Assembly (NCBI GenBank): GCA_050747525.1
Contig: JBOGOC010000080.1
Span: forward strand, 35,512 to 99,511
Length of the DNA: 64,000 bases
Reading direction: 5' to 3'
Source of the DNA: JBOGOC01 sp050747525
GTDB lineage: Bacteria > Acidobacteriota > Polarisedimenticolia > JACPZX01 > DASXTC01
In this document: positions 46,998 to 55,373 of the stretch, in pieces
Layout: each line of letters starts with the position of its first letter
Position numbering within the stretch: the first letter of the stretch is position 1
Translations under genes and position numbers: made by a program
Notes under the pieces: generated by a model
The model's database searches: none
What the model was told of the DNA's origin: nothing
The model's input: the letters and a program-made list of their open reading frames with translations, nothing else

Positions 46998-49448
46998 ATG
47001 CGTCGCGTCGCACTCATCAGTGTCTGCGTTCTCTGGGTGATGGCCGCCGGTGCCGGCCTTCGCGCCACCCCGCCAGGCCCCGCGCTCCCGGCGTCGGACT
47101 CCACTCTCGACCGGTTCCTCCGGCATGAGCGTTACGCTGAGGCGATGGACTACGCCGTCTCGCAGCTTCGTTCGCGCGCGGAGCGGTTGGGTCCGATGGC
47201 CATGGACACGTTGGTGAGCCTCGAGCTGGTCGGGCAGGCAGCGAGCCGGTCGGGGGAGCTCGCCATCGCGGAGACGACGCTCGATGCCGTGCTGGAGGCC
47301 TATCAACGGGTCATCGGCCCTGACGATCCGAGGCGGGCACCGGCGCTGATCACCCGGGGGCGCACCGCCAGGATCACGGGGGAGCGCGAACGGTCGTGGC
47401 GTCTCACGCAGGAAGCGAGGCGTCTGCTCGAACGGGCCGGACCCGCATTAGAGGGAGTACGGGCCGACCTGGAGCAGGCCGAGGGGAACTGGATCCGGAA
47501 GAACGACATGGATGGGGCCATCGCCCTCTATCGAAGCGCGCTGGCACGCCGGCGCAGCGGCTCCCCGTCGCTGGCGGAGGCCGACACGCTGACCTTGATC
47601 GGGTGGGTGCTGGGCCGGACAGGCCGCTTCGATGGGGCGGAGCGCTATCTCGTGGGTGCCCGCGACGAACTGCTCTCCCTCGGGCTGCCGCGACACGAGC
47701 TGAACGGTGTCATCGCCAGCGCTCTCGCCGAGCCGCTCGCGTTGCAGGGAAGGTGGGCCGAGGCCGAGCCCCTCTACCGCCAGGCTGCGACGATCTACCG
47801 GGCCTCACGCGACAGGCACGCCCCCGGCTTCGCGAGGCGCGTCCTTCCTCTCGATGGTTTCGATGAGCTTGCCGTCATCGCCCTTCGACAGGGCCGCGGC
47901 GAGGAGGCCTGGACCACCTTGCAGCGATCCCGGGCGGCCATCCATCTCGACTTCGCCCGTCTGGCGCTCTGGCGCACGCAGGACGAGGGGAGCTTCGAGC
48001 AGGCCCGGGCCCTGAGGGACGAGCTGCTGGCGCTGAGGCGCGCGCTCTCTCAGGCTGCGCGGGGCGGGCCCTCCTGGCTCCCCGGGACCTGGAGGCTGAT
48101 GGTGAGATCGCTCGAAGTGCGCGGCCTCCTGAGATCCCTCGAGAGGCGATTCCTGGTGTCATCGGCTCCACCCGATGCGTCGCTGGAGCGCGTGCGCTCG
48201 ATGCTCGGTCCCGACACGGCTTTGCTGGGCCTGCTGGAGGTCCCGCTCGGTGTCGATCCTCTGGATCCGGCACTACCGCTGCGCACCGAAGGATGGCTGT
48301 ACGTCCTGCGCCGCACCGGACCCCTGATCTGGGTCCCGCTTCCTCCACCCGAGGAGAGCGATGCCGCGCGCCTGAGGCAGGCCTGGAGGCGGATGAACCG
48401 GGCGGCTTTCTGGCCTCTGCACGTGGACCCCGACCCCGAAGTGGTGGCGGATCAGCGAGTCTGGGCTCGCCGCTACTTCGACCCGGCTGTTCCCTACCTC
48501 CGAGGGGTCGAGCACCTCGTCATCGAAGGGGGGCTCCTGCCCTATGAGAGCCTGACAGGCCCCGACGGCCGGCTGGTCGGGGACGCCTACGACGTGAGCT
48601 ACATCCCATCGGCCCTCGTGGCGAGCGTGCTCGCCGAGCGATGGAGCAAGGAGCCTGAGCGCGAGCTTCGATCGGTGCTCGCCATGTCGGCCGCGCCTCC
48701 TCATCGGGAGGAAGAGGGCCCGCTGCGGATGACGTCGGTTCTGGATGGGCCGCGTGATCTGCGGCGCTCACGACGATCGTTCACGCGCAGCGAGACCAGT
48801 CTCGACACGCTTCCGCCTCTTCCGTACGCCGGAGCCGAAGTGTCCCTGGTGGCGAGGAAGTTCACCGATGCGGTCGTCCTGCACGGGCCCGACAGCGTGG
48901 AGCGACGTCTTCGCGACATGGCGAGCGAGAAGCGGCTGGGCCGCTTCGACGTCATCCATTTCGCCGGGCATTCGCTCGGTGACGGTCAACCGGAGCTCGC
49001 CGGGCTCGCGCTCGCGGGCCACGAGTCGCCGAACGGGTCGGAAGACGACGGGATCCTCGACGTCGAGGAGATCCTTCTGGGATGGGACCTCGACGCGCGG
49101 CTTCTGACGTTGAGCGGCTGCGAGACCGCCCGCGCGGCCGGCGCCGCGCGTGGGGAGATCCTCGGGTTCACCCCGGCCCTGCTGGCGACGGGTGCCCGCA
49201 GCGTCCTTGCCAGCCTCTGGCCGGTTGACGATCGGGCGGCGGCGATGCTGATGGATCGGTTCTATGACGACATCACGGGCCGGCGCGGCGCCCCGATGCC
49301 TCTCGCGCGGGCCCTTCGGGAAGCCAAGAGCCATCTGCGCACGCTGACCGACCAGACGGGACGGCACCCTTTCGAGCATCCGGCGTACTGGGCCGGTTTC
49401 ATCCTCATCGGACTGCCCGAGGATCCAGGCGGCTCGCCCTCTCGGTGA
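46998..49448 (+). CDS. exported TPR-CHAT protein (caspase-like protease)
   Basis: 816 residues. The N-terminus resembles a Sec signal peptide (MRRVALISVCVLWVMAAGAG). Residues about 40-330 are helical TPR-like repeats (YAEAMDYAVSQLRSRAERLG; RWAEAEPLYRQAATIYRASR). The C-terminal CHAT domain (about 480-810) has the caspase-type dyad His658 (VIHFAGHSLGDG) and Cys708 (LTLSGCETARAAG), followed by the conserved ALLATGARSVLASLWPVDD and the end block HPFEHPAYWAGFILIG. It should therefore be a cysteine protease of clan CD. The gene is divergent from the S8 proteases (218 bp apart) and its 3' end overlaps that of the anti-sigma gene by 44 bases. CHAT proteases often act in signalling or immunity; the exported form here is less usual. 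Confidence 0.9.
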   Translation: MRRVALISVCVLWVMAAGAGLRATPPGPALPASDSTLDRFLRHERYAEAMDYAVSQLRSRAERLGPMAMDTLVSLELVGQAASRSGELAIAETTLDAVLEAYQRVIGPDDPRRAPALITRGRTARITGERERSWRLTQEARRLLERAGPALEGVRADLEQAEGNWIRKNDMDGAIALYRSALARRRSGSPSLAEADTLTLIGWVLGRTGRFDGAERYLVGARDELLSLGLPRHELNGVIASALAEPLALQGRWAEAEPLYRQAATIYRASRDRHAPGFARRVLPLDGFDELAVIALRQGRGEEAWTTLQRSRAAIHLDFARLALWRTQDEGSFEQARALRDELLALRRALSQAARGGPSWLPGTWRLMVRSLEVRGLLRSLERRFLVSSAPPDASLERVRSMLGPDTALLGLLEVPLGVDPLDPALPLRTEGWLYVLRRTGPLIWVPLPPPEESDAARLRQAWRRMNRAAFWPLHVDPDPEVVADQRVWARRYFDPAVPYLRGVEHLVIEGGLLPYESLTGPDGRLVGDAYDVSYIPSALVASVLAERWSKEPERELRSVLAMSAAPPHREEEGPLRMTSVLDGPRDLRRSRRSFTRSETSLDTLPPLPYAGAEVSLVARKFTDAVVLHGPDSVERRLRDMASEKRLGRFDVIHFAGHSLGDGQPELAGLALAGHESPNGSEDDGILDVEEILLGWDLDARLLTLSGCETARAAGAARGEILGFTPALLATGARSVLASLWPVDDRAAAMLMDRFYDDITGRRGAPMPLARALREAKSHLRTLTDQTGRHPFEHPAYWAGFILIGLPEDPGGSPSR

Positions 49449-50154
49449 ACTCGTTCTGCCGCGACGCCAGCTCGCGCCGGATCGGCTCCGCTGCGGCCAG
49501 GTCTCCCGACCTCCAGAGAGCCGTGAGGAGGATCCATCTGGCGCGATCGCGCGCGGGAAGCGGCAGCGTCTCGATGTCGAGCTTCTCGAGGAGGGCGCGG
49601 GCCTCGGCATATCGCCGCTCCCTGACCAGCGCGCTCGCGAGCACCAGCTTCAACGGGTCGTAGTCACTCTCGTCCGGGAGGGGAGATGCCTCGAGCAGCT
49701 CCACGACCTGGCGGGCATCCTGGCGACCGTAGGCGTCGAGCGCCTCCGAGAACCGCTTCGCGCCGAACAGGTTCTCCGAACGAAACACGACGCTCTCGGC
49801 CTCCACGGGCAGCCAGTAGTCGAGCGGGTCACCGGCCTGGCGCAGCATCAGCTCGATGCTCAACAGGAGCACGACGGCCGCGAACGCGGCGCCGGCGCCC
49901 CAGGCGAACAGGCGAGAACCTTCGCTCGCCGTGCCGTCCTCCCCACCAGTGTCCATCGGCGCCGTCAATCGGCCGGACGCCATGGTGGGCCGAGGGCGCA
50001 GCCGCAGCAGCTCTTGTTCACGGCAGAGCTCGCGGAAGCGGTTCTCGCAGCCGTGACAAGCGCGAACGTGGTCCAGGACGCTGTCCGAACCGCCGGTTTC
50101 CAGGAGCCTCAGCGACAGATCGATGAGCAGGTCGTCGGTGGGGTGTGACGTCAT
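49405..50154 (-). CDS. transmembrane anti-sigma factor with zinc finger and TPR-like C-terminus
   Basis: 249 residues from ATG 50154, overlapping the sigma factor stop as ATGA; the longer open frame upstream lies inside the sigma gene. The N-terminal zf-HC2 motif is His29-x3-Cys33-x2-Cys36 (HVRACHGC), with a transmembrane helix at about 83-105 (FAWGAGAAFAAVVLLLSIEL). The extracytoplasmic part has TPR-like helical pairs (RRYAEARALLEKLDIETLPL; SGDLAAAEPIRRELASRQNE). It is translationally coupled to the sigma factor, whose activity it should block until a signal reaches the periplasmic domain. The neighbouring exported TPR-CHAT protein could be that signal's processor, which is inference. Confidence 0.87.
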   Translation of the reverse strand: MTSHPTDDLLIDLSLRLLETGGSDSVLDHVRACHGCENRFRELCREQELLRLRPRPTMASGRLTAPMDTGGEDGTASEGSRLFAWGAGAAFAAVVLLLSIELMLRQAGDPLDYWLPVEAESVVFRSENLFGAKRFSEALDAYGRQDARQVVELLEASPLPDESDYDPLKLVLASALVRERRYAEARALLEKLDIETLPLPARDRARWILLTALWRSGDLAAAEPIRRELASRQNEFTERASRLDPRAVR

Positions 50155-50894
50155 CGGGTGGCCGTCTTCCGTTCCTTCACCAGGACTTCCCAGAGCATGG
50201 TGAACGTCCCGGTGGGAATCCTGCCCGGATCGAACCCTCTGACCTGCATGCAGGCGCGCATGAGCTTCCTGCAGCGCAGAAGCGTGGCGTCCACGGCAGC
50301 CGGGGTGCTGGTCACGTCGGGATGGCGTGCGATCTCGGAGGACGGCAGATCGTAGAAGACGCGGAGGAACCAGACCTGGCGTGCTTTTGGCGTGAGCCGC
50401 CGGGAGCATTCGAGGATTGCCTCCGCGTGCTCGGCGGAACCTTCGGCATCCGCTTCACGGCACGCTGGGGGGACCGCCGCCGGGCCGGCGGGATCGCGCA
50501 ACCAACGCAGCTCGCGGCTCCTGGCTCGCAGCTTGTCGATGACGCCATGGCGCGCCACGCCGGCGAGAAAGCCGCAGATTTCAGCCGGGGTGGACCCGGC
50601 GGGATCCCACGAGCGGCTCTCGATCCGGCTCAAGATGTCCAGCGCCTTGTCCGCCGCGAGGTCACGGATGTCCTCAGGGTCCAGCGGCCCGAGCCGGAGA
50701 GCGCAGACGAGCGCGTACTTCTGGAGGGCGATGTTGATGAGCGTCCAGAGCTCTGCCAGGGCACGCTCGCGATGGGCCGAGTCGTGCAGGCAGCTCCAGT
50801 CCCTGGCCAGCTCCGGGATGCGCTCGGGCCACCGCGGCGATTCGGCAGGCTCTTGTGAAGCCACGATCATCAAGTTCCGACGGCTCTGAGACAC
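50151..50894 (-). CDS. sigma-70 family (ECF-like) RNA polymerase sigma factor
   Basis: 247 residues, longer than most ECF factors because of an N-terminal extension of about 50 residues. Region 2 lies at about 55-125 (LAADKALDILSRIESRSWDP; FLAGVARHGVIDKLRARSRE) and region 4 at about 165-220 (RLTPKARQVWFLRVFYDLPS, HTH around SEIARHPDVTSTPAAV). It is coupled to the zinc-finger anti-sigma gene by an ATGA overlap. Possible targets include the ECF-like promoters before the lanthipeptide exporter and precursor genes, but there is no direct evidence. Confidence 0.88.
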   Translation of the reverse strand: MSQSRRNLMIVASQEPAESPRWPERIPELARDWSCLHDSAHRERALAELWTLINIALQKYALVCALRLGPLDPEDIRDLAADKALDILSRIESRSWDPAGSTPAEICGFLAGVARHGVIDKLRARSRELRWLRDPAGPAAVPPACREADAEGSAEHAEAILECSRRLTPKARQVWFLRVFYDLPSSEIARHPDVTSTPAAVDATLLRCRKLMRACMQVRGFDPGRIPTGTFTMLWEVLVKERKTATR

Positions 50895-50953
50895 GATGAG
50901 TCAACACTGCCTGAACTGGCAGGCGCTTGTCCAGGGTGAAAAAAGGGTCCCTT

Positions 50954-51300
50954 TCACGTCAGAACCGCCGTCCCCGTTGAGGGCCTCCACCCTTCGACCA
51001 CGACCAGGCGGGGGCCGGGCCCTTCGGTGGGGATGGACCGCACCATGACGAATCGGCGGCCATCGGGCGCGATGTCGAAGCGGGAGTCGTCGTCGAACCG
51101 CCCAGATCGCGCGCCTGAAAGAGGCGGCGGGGCTGCCCGGTGCGCACGGTCGGCTGGGTGATCACCTCTGCCTCCATCATGGCGTCGCCCGCCCTGAAGT
51201 AGAGACGATCCCCCGGCGCATCTGGTGCCAGGCGATGCGCCGCCGCACCCGCAGCACCCAGCGGATCCTCATGTGTATATCCTGCGGGTCGGGCTGGTCG
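50954..51300 (-). pseudogene. decayed 3' end of a kinase-type PD40 propeller protein
   Basis: Reading the minus strand gives DAPGDRLYFRAGDAMMEAEV, then a frameshift near 51098, then SRFDIAPDGRRFVMVRSIPT and GPRLVVVEGW, ending at a TGA at 50954-50956. This is the usual C-terminal end of serine/threonine kinases or TolB-like proteins with WD40/PD40 propellers (GDRLYYRNGDAMM ... SPDGQRFLMIK ... LNVVLNW). A further piece reading RIAWHQ in another frame lies just upstream. No start or kinase domain is left. The core of its last ~28 bases also occurs at about 46889-46916. Confidence 0.6.
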
Positions 51301-51489
51301 CCGTCGCCGAGGCCCGCCAGCGGGTCGACCGCCAGCCTCGCCCCTCGCCCGGCCCGGCGCAGAAGATCGAGATCGTCGCCCGCCTCCTGCGTCACGCGGC
51401 GAGCATGGTGCCACGGCTCGCGCGGCTCGGGCCCGCGCGCCGCCCCCTCGCCCGATGAGACACCGAAGCGGGTAGCCTGGATTGATACA

Positions 51490-51590
51490 CCGCGGGCGCA
51501 ATGATGTCAATAATAAAAGTGAATGTCATACAAAAATATCAACATAAGAGTGGCACATGACAAACAAATAGAAGCAAAAGTCATCGTCCG
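51490..51590. other. AT-rich non-coding stretch
   Basis: About 100 bases rich in A and T (AATAATAAAAGTGAATGTCAT and CATACAAAAATATCAACATA) within otherwise very GC-rich DNA. No credible gene lies here; the only open frame runs into an Arg-rich shadow. It sits between the pseudogene and the GAP-family gene and may be a promoter region, a foreign remnant or a rearrangement scar. Confidence 0.6.
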
Positions 51591-51682
51591 ACCGCCGACC
51601 TCACGAACGATCCGCCGGCGACGCTCGCGTGAGCCTGTAGAGAAGCCGGCGCGCCAGGATGTTCACAGGCGGACCGCTTGCG

Positions 51683-52372
51683 ATGCTAGCCTCCACATCA
51701 GAGATGTTTGAGATGTGGATCGACCTTGCCCCGCTGATACTCGTCAGTGCGGCTCTGCCGCTGCAGACCCTGGTCACACTGCTCCTGGCCCGCTCGTCGA
51801 TTCGTTCTGCCTGGGCGTGGGTGGCCGGCATGACGGCGGTCCGCCTGCTCCAAGGCGTCCTGTTCGGCGCCATTCTCGAGCCCATCGAAGCGCAATCGCA
51901 ATCCGGGCCACGCCTTCTTGCCGGGACCGTGCTGCTGGTGTCATCCCTGCTGCTCTACGTGAAGGCGCTGCGCACGGCGGTGGGAGCTGAAGACGAAGAT
52001 GCGCCGCCGCCGCTGTGGGTCAGGAAGGCCGGCTCGATGCCGCCCCTTGCAGCCTTCGGGGCGGGGGCCGTGCTCATGCTGGTCAGTGTCAAGTTCCTGG
52101 TCTTCACTCTGGGCGCGATCGGCGTCATCGCCGATGCCCACATGGGCATCAAGATCTCGGCCCTCACGTTCCTTCTGTTCGTGCTGCTGGCGCAGAGTCC
52201 CGGTCTTGCCATCCTGGCGCTCGCGACCTCTTCTTCCAGCCGGTCGACCGCGATCCTGGACGGAGTGAACGCGTGGCTCCAGCGCAACAACCGCATGGTC
52301 ACCATCCTTTTCGGGGTGGTGTTCGGGACGTGGTTCCTGCTCAAGGCGCTGAACCGTCTGGAAGTCATCTGA
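51683..52372 (+). CDS. GAP/Sap-family integral membrane protein
   Basis: 229 residues from ATG 51683, which has a weak AGGCGGA nine bases upstream; ATG 51659 or 51713 are also possible. Six hydrophobic segments, the first starting WIDLAPLILVSAALPLQTLV and later ones including AVLMLVSVKFLVFTLGAIGV and MVTILFGVVFGTWFLLKALN. The layout and length match the GAP (Sap, sulfolipid-1-addressing-like) group of the LysE superfamily, small membrane proteins linked to lipid or small-molecule export. No neighbouring gene clarifies its role. Family call is moderate. Confidence 0.75.
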   Translation: MLASTSEMFEMWIDLAPLILVSAALPLQTLVTLLLARSSIRSAWAWVAGMTAVRLLQGVLFGAILEPIEAQSQSGPRLLAGTVLLVSSLLLYVKALRTAVGAEDEDAPPPLWVRKAGSMPPLAAFGAGAVLMLVSVKFLVFTLGAIGVIADAHMGIKISALTFLLFVLLAQSPGLAILALATSSSSRSTAILDGVNAWLQRNNRMVTILFGVVFGTWFLLKALNRLEVI

Positions 52373-52456
52373 GGGCAGGACATGGACCCTGCTCGGGACT
52401 AGGTCTTCAGGGCCAGGGATGGAGGTCTGATATGGTGGGCCTCCTCGAGGAGACCC

Positions 52457-54262
52457 ATGCCCCGTCCGGCGCTGCTGAGTTGTGAAGGCCTCACCAAGTC
52501 GTTCGGCGGGCCGCCGCTGTTCGAGGGGCTGACCTTCGCGGTGCACGAAGCGGACCATCTGGGGCTGGTCGGCCCCAACGGGGCGGGGAAGTCGACGCTG
52601 CTGCGGATCCTGGCCGGCCTCGAGAGACCCGACACGGGGACCCGCTCCCATCGCAAGAACATCCGCATCGGCTTCGTACCGCAGACACCGGTCTTCGCCC
52701 CGGGGCGGTCGGCGGAGGACGTCGTCGTCGAAGCGCTCGCGGCCGACCCGCGGCTCGACGACGCCGAGCGGCACCAGCGCGCCCTGCTGGCCCTGGCCAG
52801 GGCGGGATTCACCGACCCGGGTGTGTCGACGGACGTCCTGTCGGGGGGCTGGCGGGCGCGGCTGGCCATCGCGCGCGAGATCGCCGGGGAGCCCGACCTC
52901 CTGCTGCTGGACGAGCCGACCAACCACCTGGACATCGACTCCATCCTCTGGCTCGAAGGGCTGCTGCGCAACGAGTCCAACGCCTTCATCGTGATCAGCC
53001 ACGACCGCTGGTTCCTCGAGCATGTCGCGGGGAGGATGCTGGAGATCAACCGGATTCACCCCGCGGGCCTCTTCGAGGTGAGCGGCAGCTACGCCGACTT
53101 CCTGGAGGCGCGCGACGCCGCGCTGGCCAACCAGGCGGCCTACCAGGAGACCCTGGCCGGCCTCGTGCGCCGTGAGGTGGCCTGGCTGCGCCGCGGCGCC
53201 AAGGCGCGCACGACCAAGGCGAAGGCGCGCATCAAGGCGGCCGAGGCCAGCATCGAGTCGCTCGCGGAGGCGCGGTCCCGCGGCAACGCCCCGTCCCTGG
53301 ACATCGAGTTCGGCGCGTCAGGGCGCCGGACGAAGCGGCTCTGGTCGTGCGAGGGACTGCGGGTGGCGTTCGGCGCGACCCCCATCATCGACGGCCTCGA
53401 CCTGCTGCTCGCGCCGGGCATGCGCTGCGGCGTGCTGGGGCCCAACGGGTCGGGCAAGACGACACTGCTGCGGACGATCGTCGGGGAGATCGCGCCGACG
53501 GCCGGGACCATCCAGCGCGCCGAAGGCCTGCGCGTCGTCTACTTCGATCAGAACCGCGACACGCTCGACCCGACCCTCACGCTCAAACGGGCGCTCGCGC
53601 CCGAGTCGGACAGCGTCATCTACCGCGACCGCGCGCTGCACGTGGCGTCCTGGGCCAAGCGCTTCCTGTTCCAGCCCGCGCAGCTCGAGGCCCCGGTGTC
53701 GCGCCTCTCGGGCGGCGAGCGCGCCCGCATCGTGCTCGCCCGCATGATGCTCCAGCCCGCCGACCTGCTGGTGCTGGACGAGCCGACCAACGACCTGGAC
53801 ATCCCGGCGCTCGATGTCCTCGAGGAAGCGCTGCTGGACTTCCCCGGGGCGCTGGTGCTCGTCAGCCACGACCGGCTGCTGCTGGATCGCGTGTCCACGC
53901 AGGTCCTGGCGCTGGACGGCAAGGGGGGCGCGCTCCACTTCGCCGACTACGACCAGTGGGAGGCGAACCGGCCGGCTGCGCGGGCGCCGCGTAAGGAGAC
54001 GGCGCGCGCGCCCGCGACGAAGGCGTCCGCGCCTGGGCCCCGGCGGCTCAGCTACCTCGAGCAGCGCGAGTGGGACGGGATGGAGGCCGACGTCCTGGAC
54101 GCCGAAGCGCAGCTCGCCGCTGCGCAGAAGCGCGCGGCGGATCCCGCGATCGCATCGGACGCGGCCATGCTGCAGACGAGGCACGCGGAGCTGGAGGAGC
54201 TCCAGGCGAAGGTCGAGCAGCTCTACGCCCGGTGGGCCGCGCTGGAGGAGAAGAGGAAGTGA
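52457..54262 (+). CDS. ABC-F family ATPase (Uup-like)
   Basis: 601 residues with two ABC domains and no transmembrane segments. Walker A motifs GPNGAGKSTLLRILAG and GPNGSGKTTLLRTIVG; signatures LSGGWRARLAIA and LSGGERARIVLA; Walker B LLLDEPTNHLDIDS and LVLDEPTNDLDIPA. The linker between the domains (about 230-285) is Ala/Lys-rich and helical (RTTKAKARIKAAEASIESLA). The C-terminus is a coiled coil (ELEELQAKVEQLYARWAALE), as in Uup, which binds DNA or ribosomes and affects translation. Such proteins can also give antibiotic resistance, and a lanthipeptide cluster follows, but a housekeeping role is as likely. Confidence 0.93.
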   Translation: MPRPALLSCEGLTKSFGGPPLFEGLTFAVHEADHLGLVGPNGAGKSTLLRILAGLERPDTGTRSHRKNIRIGFVPQTPVFAPGRSAEDVVVEALAADPRLDDAERHQRALLALARAGFTDPGVSTDVLSGGWRARLAIAREIAGEPDLLLLDEPTNHLDIDSILWLEGLLRNESNAFIVISHDRWFLEHVAGRMLEINRIHPAGLFEVSGSYADFLEARDAALANQAAYQETLAGLVRREVAWLRRGAKARTTKAKARIKAAEASIESLAEARSRGNAPSLDIEFGASGRRTKRLWSCEGLRVAFGATPIIDGLDLLLAPGMRCGVLGPNGSGKTTLLRTIVGEIAPTAGTIQRAEGLRVVYFDQNRDTLDPTLTLKRALAPESDSVIYRDRALHVASWAKRFLFQPAQLEAPVSRLSGGERARIVLARMMLQPADLLVLDEPTNDLDIPALDVLEEALLDFPGALVLVSHDRLLLDRVSTQVLALDGKGGALHFADYDQWEANRPAARAPRKETARAPATKASAPGPRRLSYLEQREWDGMEADVLDAEAQLAAAQKRAADPAIASDAAMLQTRHAELEELQAKVEQLYARWAALEEKRK

Positions 54263-54340
54263 CGGCTCACCGCCTCAGCCACGACCGCTACTTCCTGGAG
54301 GCCCGCGACGCTCTGAGGCCCACCTTGCGAGATTTCTCTT

Positions 54341-54367
54341 GAAACTTTAGGGCCCTTCCGATCACTA
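54341..54367 (+). promoter_or_regulatory. ECF-like promoter before the lanthipeptide exporter operon
   Basis: GAAACTTT (AAC at 54343) is followed 20 bases on, counted start to start, by CACTA (54363-54367). The same AACTTT ... CACTA pair with exactly the same spacing lies at 57589-57613 before the precursor gene. The AAC-containing -35 and about 16-base spacer are characteristic of ECF promoters. It lies 41 bases upstream of the adaptor start. Confidence 0.5.
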
Positions 54368-54407
54368 CATCCTCAGTGCGATCTCCGTCCAGGAGAGGAG
54401 GATCGGT

Positions 54408-55373
54408 ATGCCCGGACAGGACGGCAGGGAGCCTTACCTGGATGTGTTCCGCCGGGAGGCGCTCGAGAACCTGGTCCAGGGCCGGCAGCGCCAGGGGGAG
54501 CCTCTCCGCATCTCACCGGCCTGGACCGGCTGGACCTACTGGGTCCTGGTCGCCTTCTTCGTCATAGCGGTCCTTTTCCTGCTGGTGGGGCGCATCGGCG
54601 AGTACGCCGAAGGCCCCGCCGTGGTGAAGATCGAGGGTCGCAGGGAGATCACGGCGGTGACGGGTGGGACGGTCACCTCGGTGGACGTGCAGCCCGGCGA
54701 GACCGTGGGAGCGGGCCAGCCCATGGTGCGTCTTTACGACCGGCAGGAGAGCGCCGAGCTGGAGAGGACGCGCCGGGAGTTCGAGCTCCTGCTGGTCAGC
54801 TACCTGAAGAACCCTTCGGATGCCGGCTTGCGACAGTCCCTGATCGCCTTGCGCGGCCAGAAGGACCTAGCCGAGTCGCGCCTCGAGCAGCGGATCGTCC
54901 GGGCCCCGGAGGCAGGCTCTGTGGGCGACCTCCACGTGAGGCCGGGGCAGGTCGTCGCGGCGGGGGACATGATCCTCTCCCTGTTGGGTCCGGCGCCGGC
55001 CGTGTCGGTGATCGCCATGTTGCCGGGCTCCTACCGGCCGCAGCTGGCTCTCGGCATGCCGCTTCGGCTCGAGCTGTTGGGGTACCGGTACGCGTACGAG
55101 GCCACGACGATCGAGGCGATCGGCGACGAGGTGATCGGCCCACAGGCCGCGCGGCGCTACCTCGGTCCGGAGATCGCCGACACCGTCTCCCTCACCGGGC
55201 CGGTGGTCGTGGTGCGGGCCAGGCTTCTGAACCCCACCTTCATGACCGACCAGCAGGTGTACGACCTGCATGACGGGATGCTGGGGCGCGCGGCGGTGCG
55301 CGTCCGCTCGCAGAGTCTCCTCGTGATGCTCGTCCCGTCGCTCAAGGCGCTCTTCGAGGAGCGTCGTGGATAG
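54408..55373 (+). CDS. HlyD-like periplasmic adaptor of a peptide exporter
   Basis: 321 residues with a strong ribosome binding site (GAGAGGAGGATC). One transmembrane helix at about 44-63 (YWVLVAFFVIAVLFLLVGRI) is followed by a biotinyl-lipoyl-like hybrid domain split by a short coiled coil: ITAVTGGTVTSVDVQPGETV before and RAPEAGSVGDLHVRPGQVVA after. The coiled coil is much shorter than in classical HlyD, which is common for bacteriocin-type adaptors. The next gene starts within this gene's last codons (8-bp overlap), so adaptor and C39-ABC exporter are translated together. It would couple the exporter to an outer-membrane channel not present here. Confidence 0.9.
   Translation: MPGQDGREPYLDVFRREALENLVQGRQRQGEPLRISPAWTGWTYWVLVAFFVIAVLFLLVGRIGEYAEGPAVVKIEGRREITAVTGGTVTSVDVQPGETVGAGQPMVRLYDRQESAELERTRREFELLLVSYLKNPSDAGLRQSLIALRGQKDLAESRLEQRIVRAPEAGSVGDLHVRPGQVVAAGDMILSLLGPAPAVSVIAMLPGSYRPQLALGMPLRLELLGYRYAYEATTIEAIGDEVIGPQAARRYLGPEIADTVSLTGPVVVVRARLLNPTFMTDQQVYDLHDGMLGRAAVRVRSQSLLVMLVPSLKALFEERRG

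Noticed and set aside
50959..51510. 183-codon open frame on the minus strand
   Set aside because: Only a short central part is meaningful and it belongs to the frameshifted kinase-type remnant; the rest is noise in the wrong frame.
51523..51711. Small plus-strand open frame in the AT-rich stretch
   Set aside because: No ribosome binding site, and the second half is an Arg-rich shadow of GC-rich DNA; composition argues against coding.
54263..54340. Short stretch reading SHDRYFLEARD after the ABC-F gene
   Set aside because: It resembles an ABC-F fragment and may be a scrap of a second copy, but it is too short and has no start, so it is not listed as a feature.
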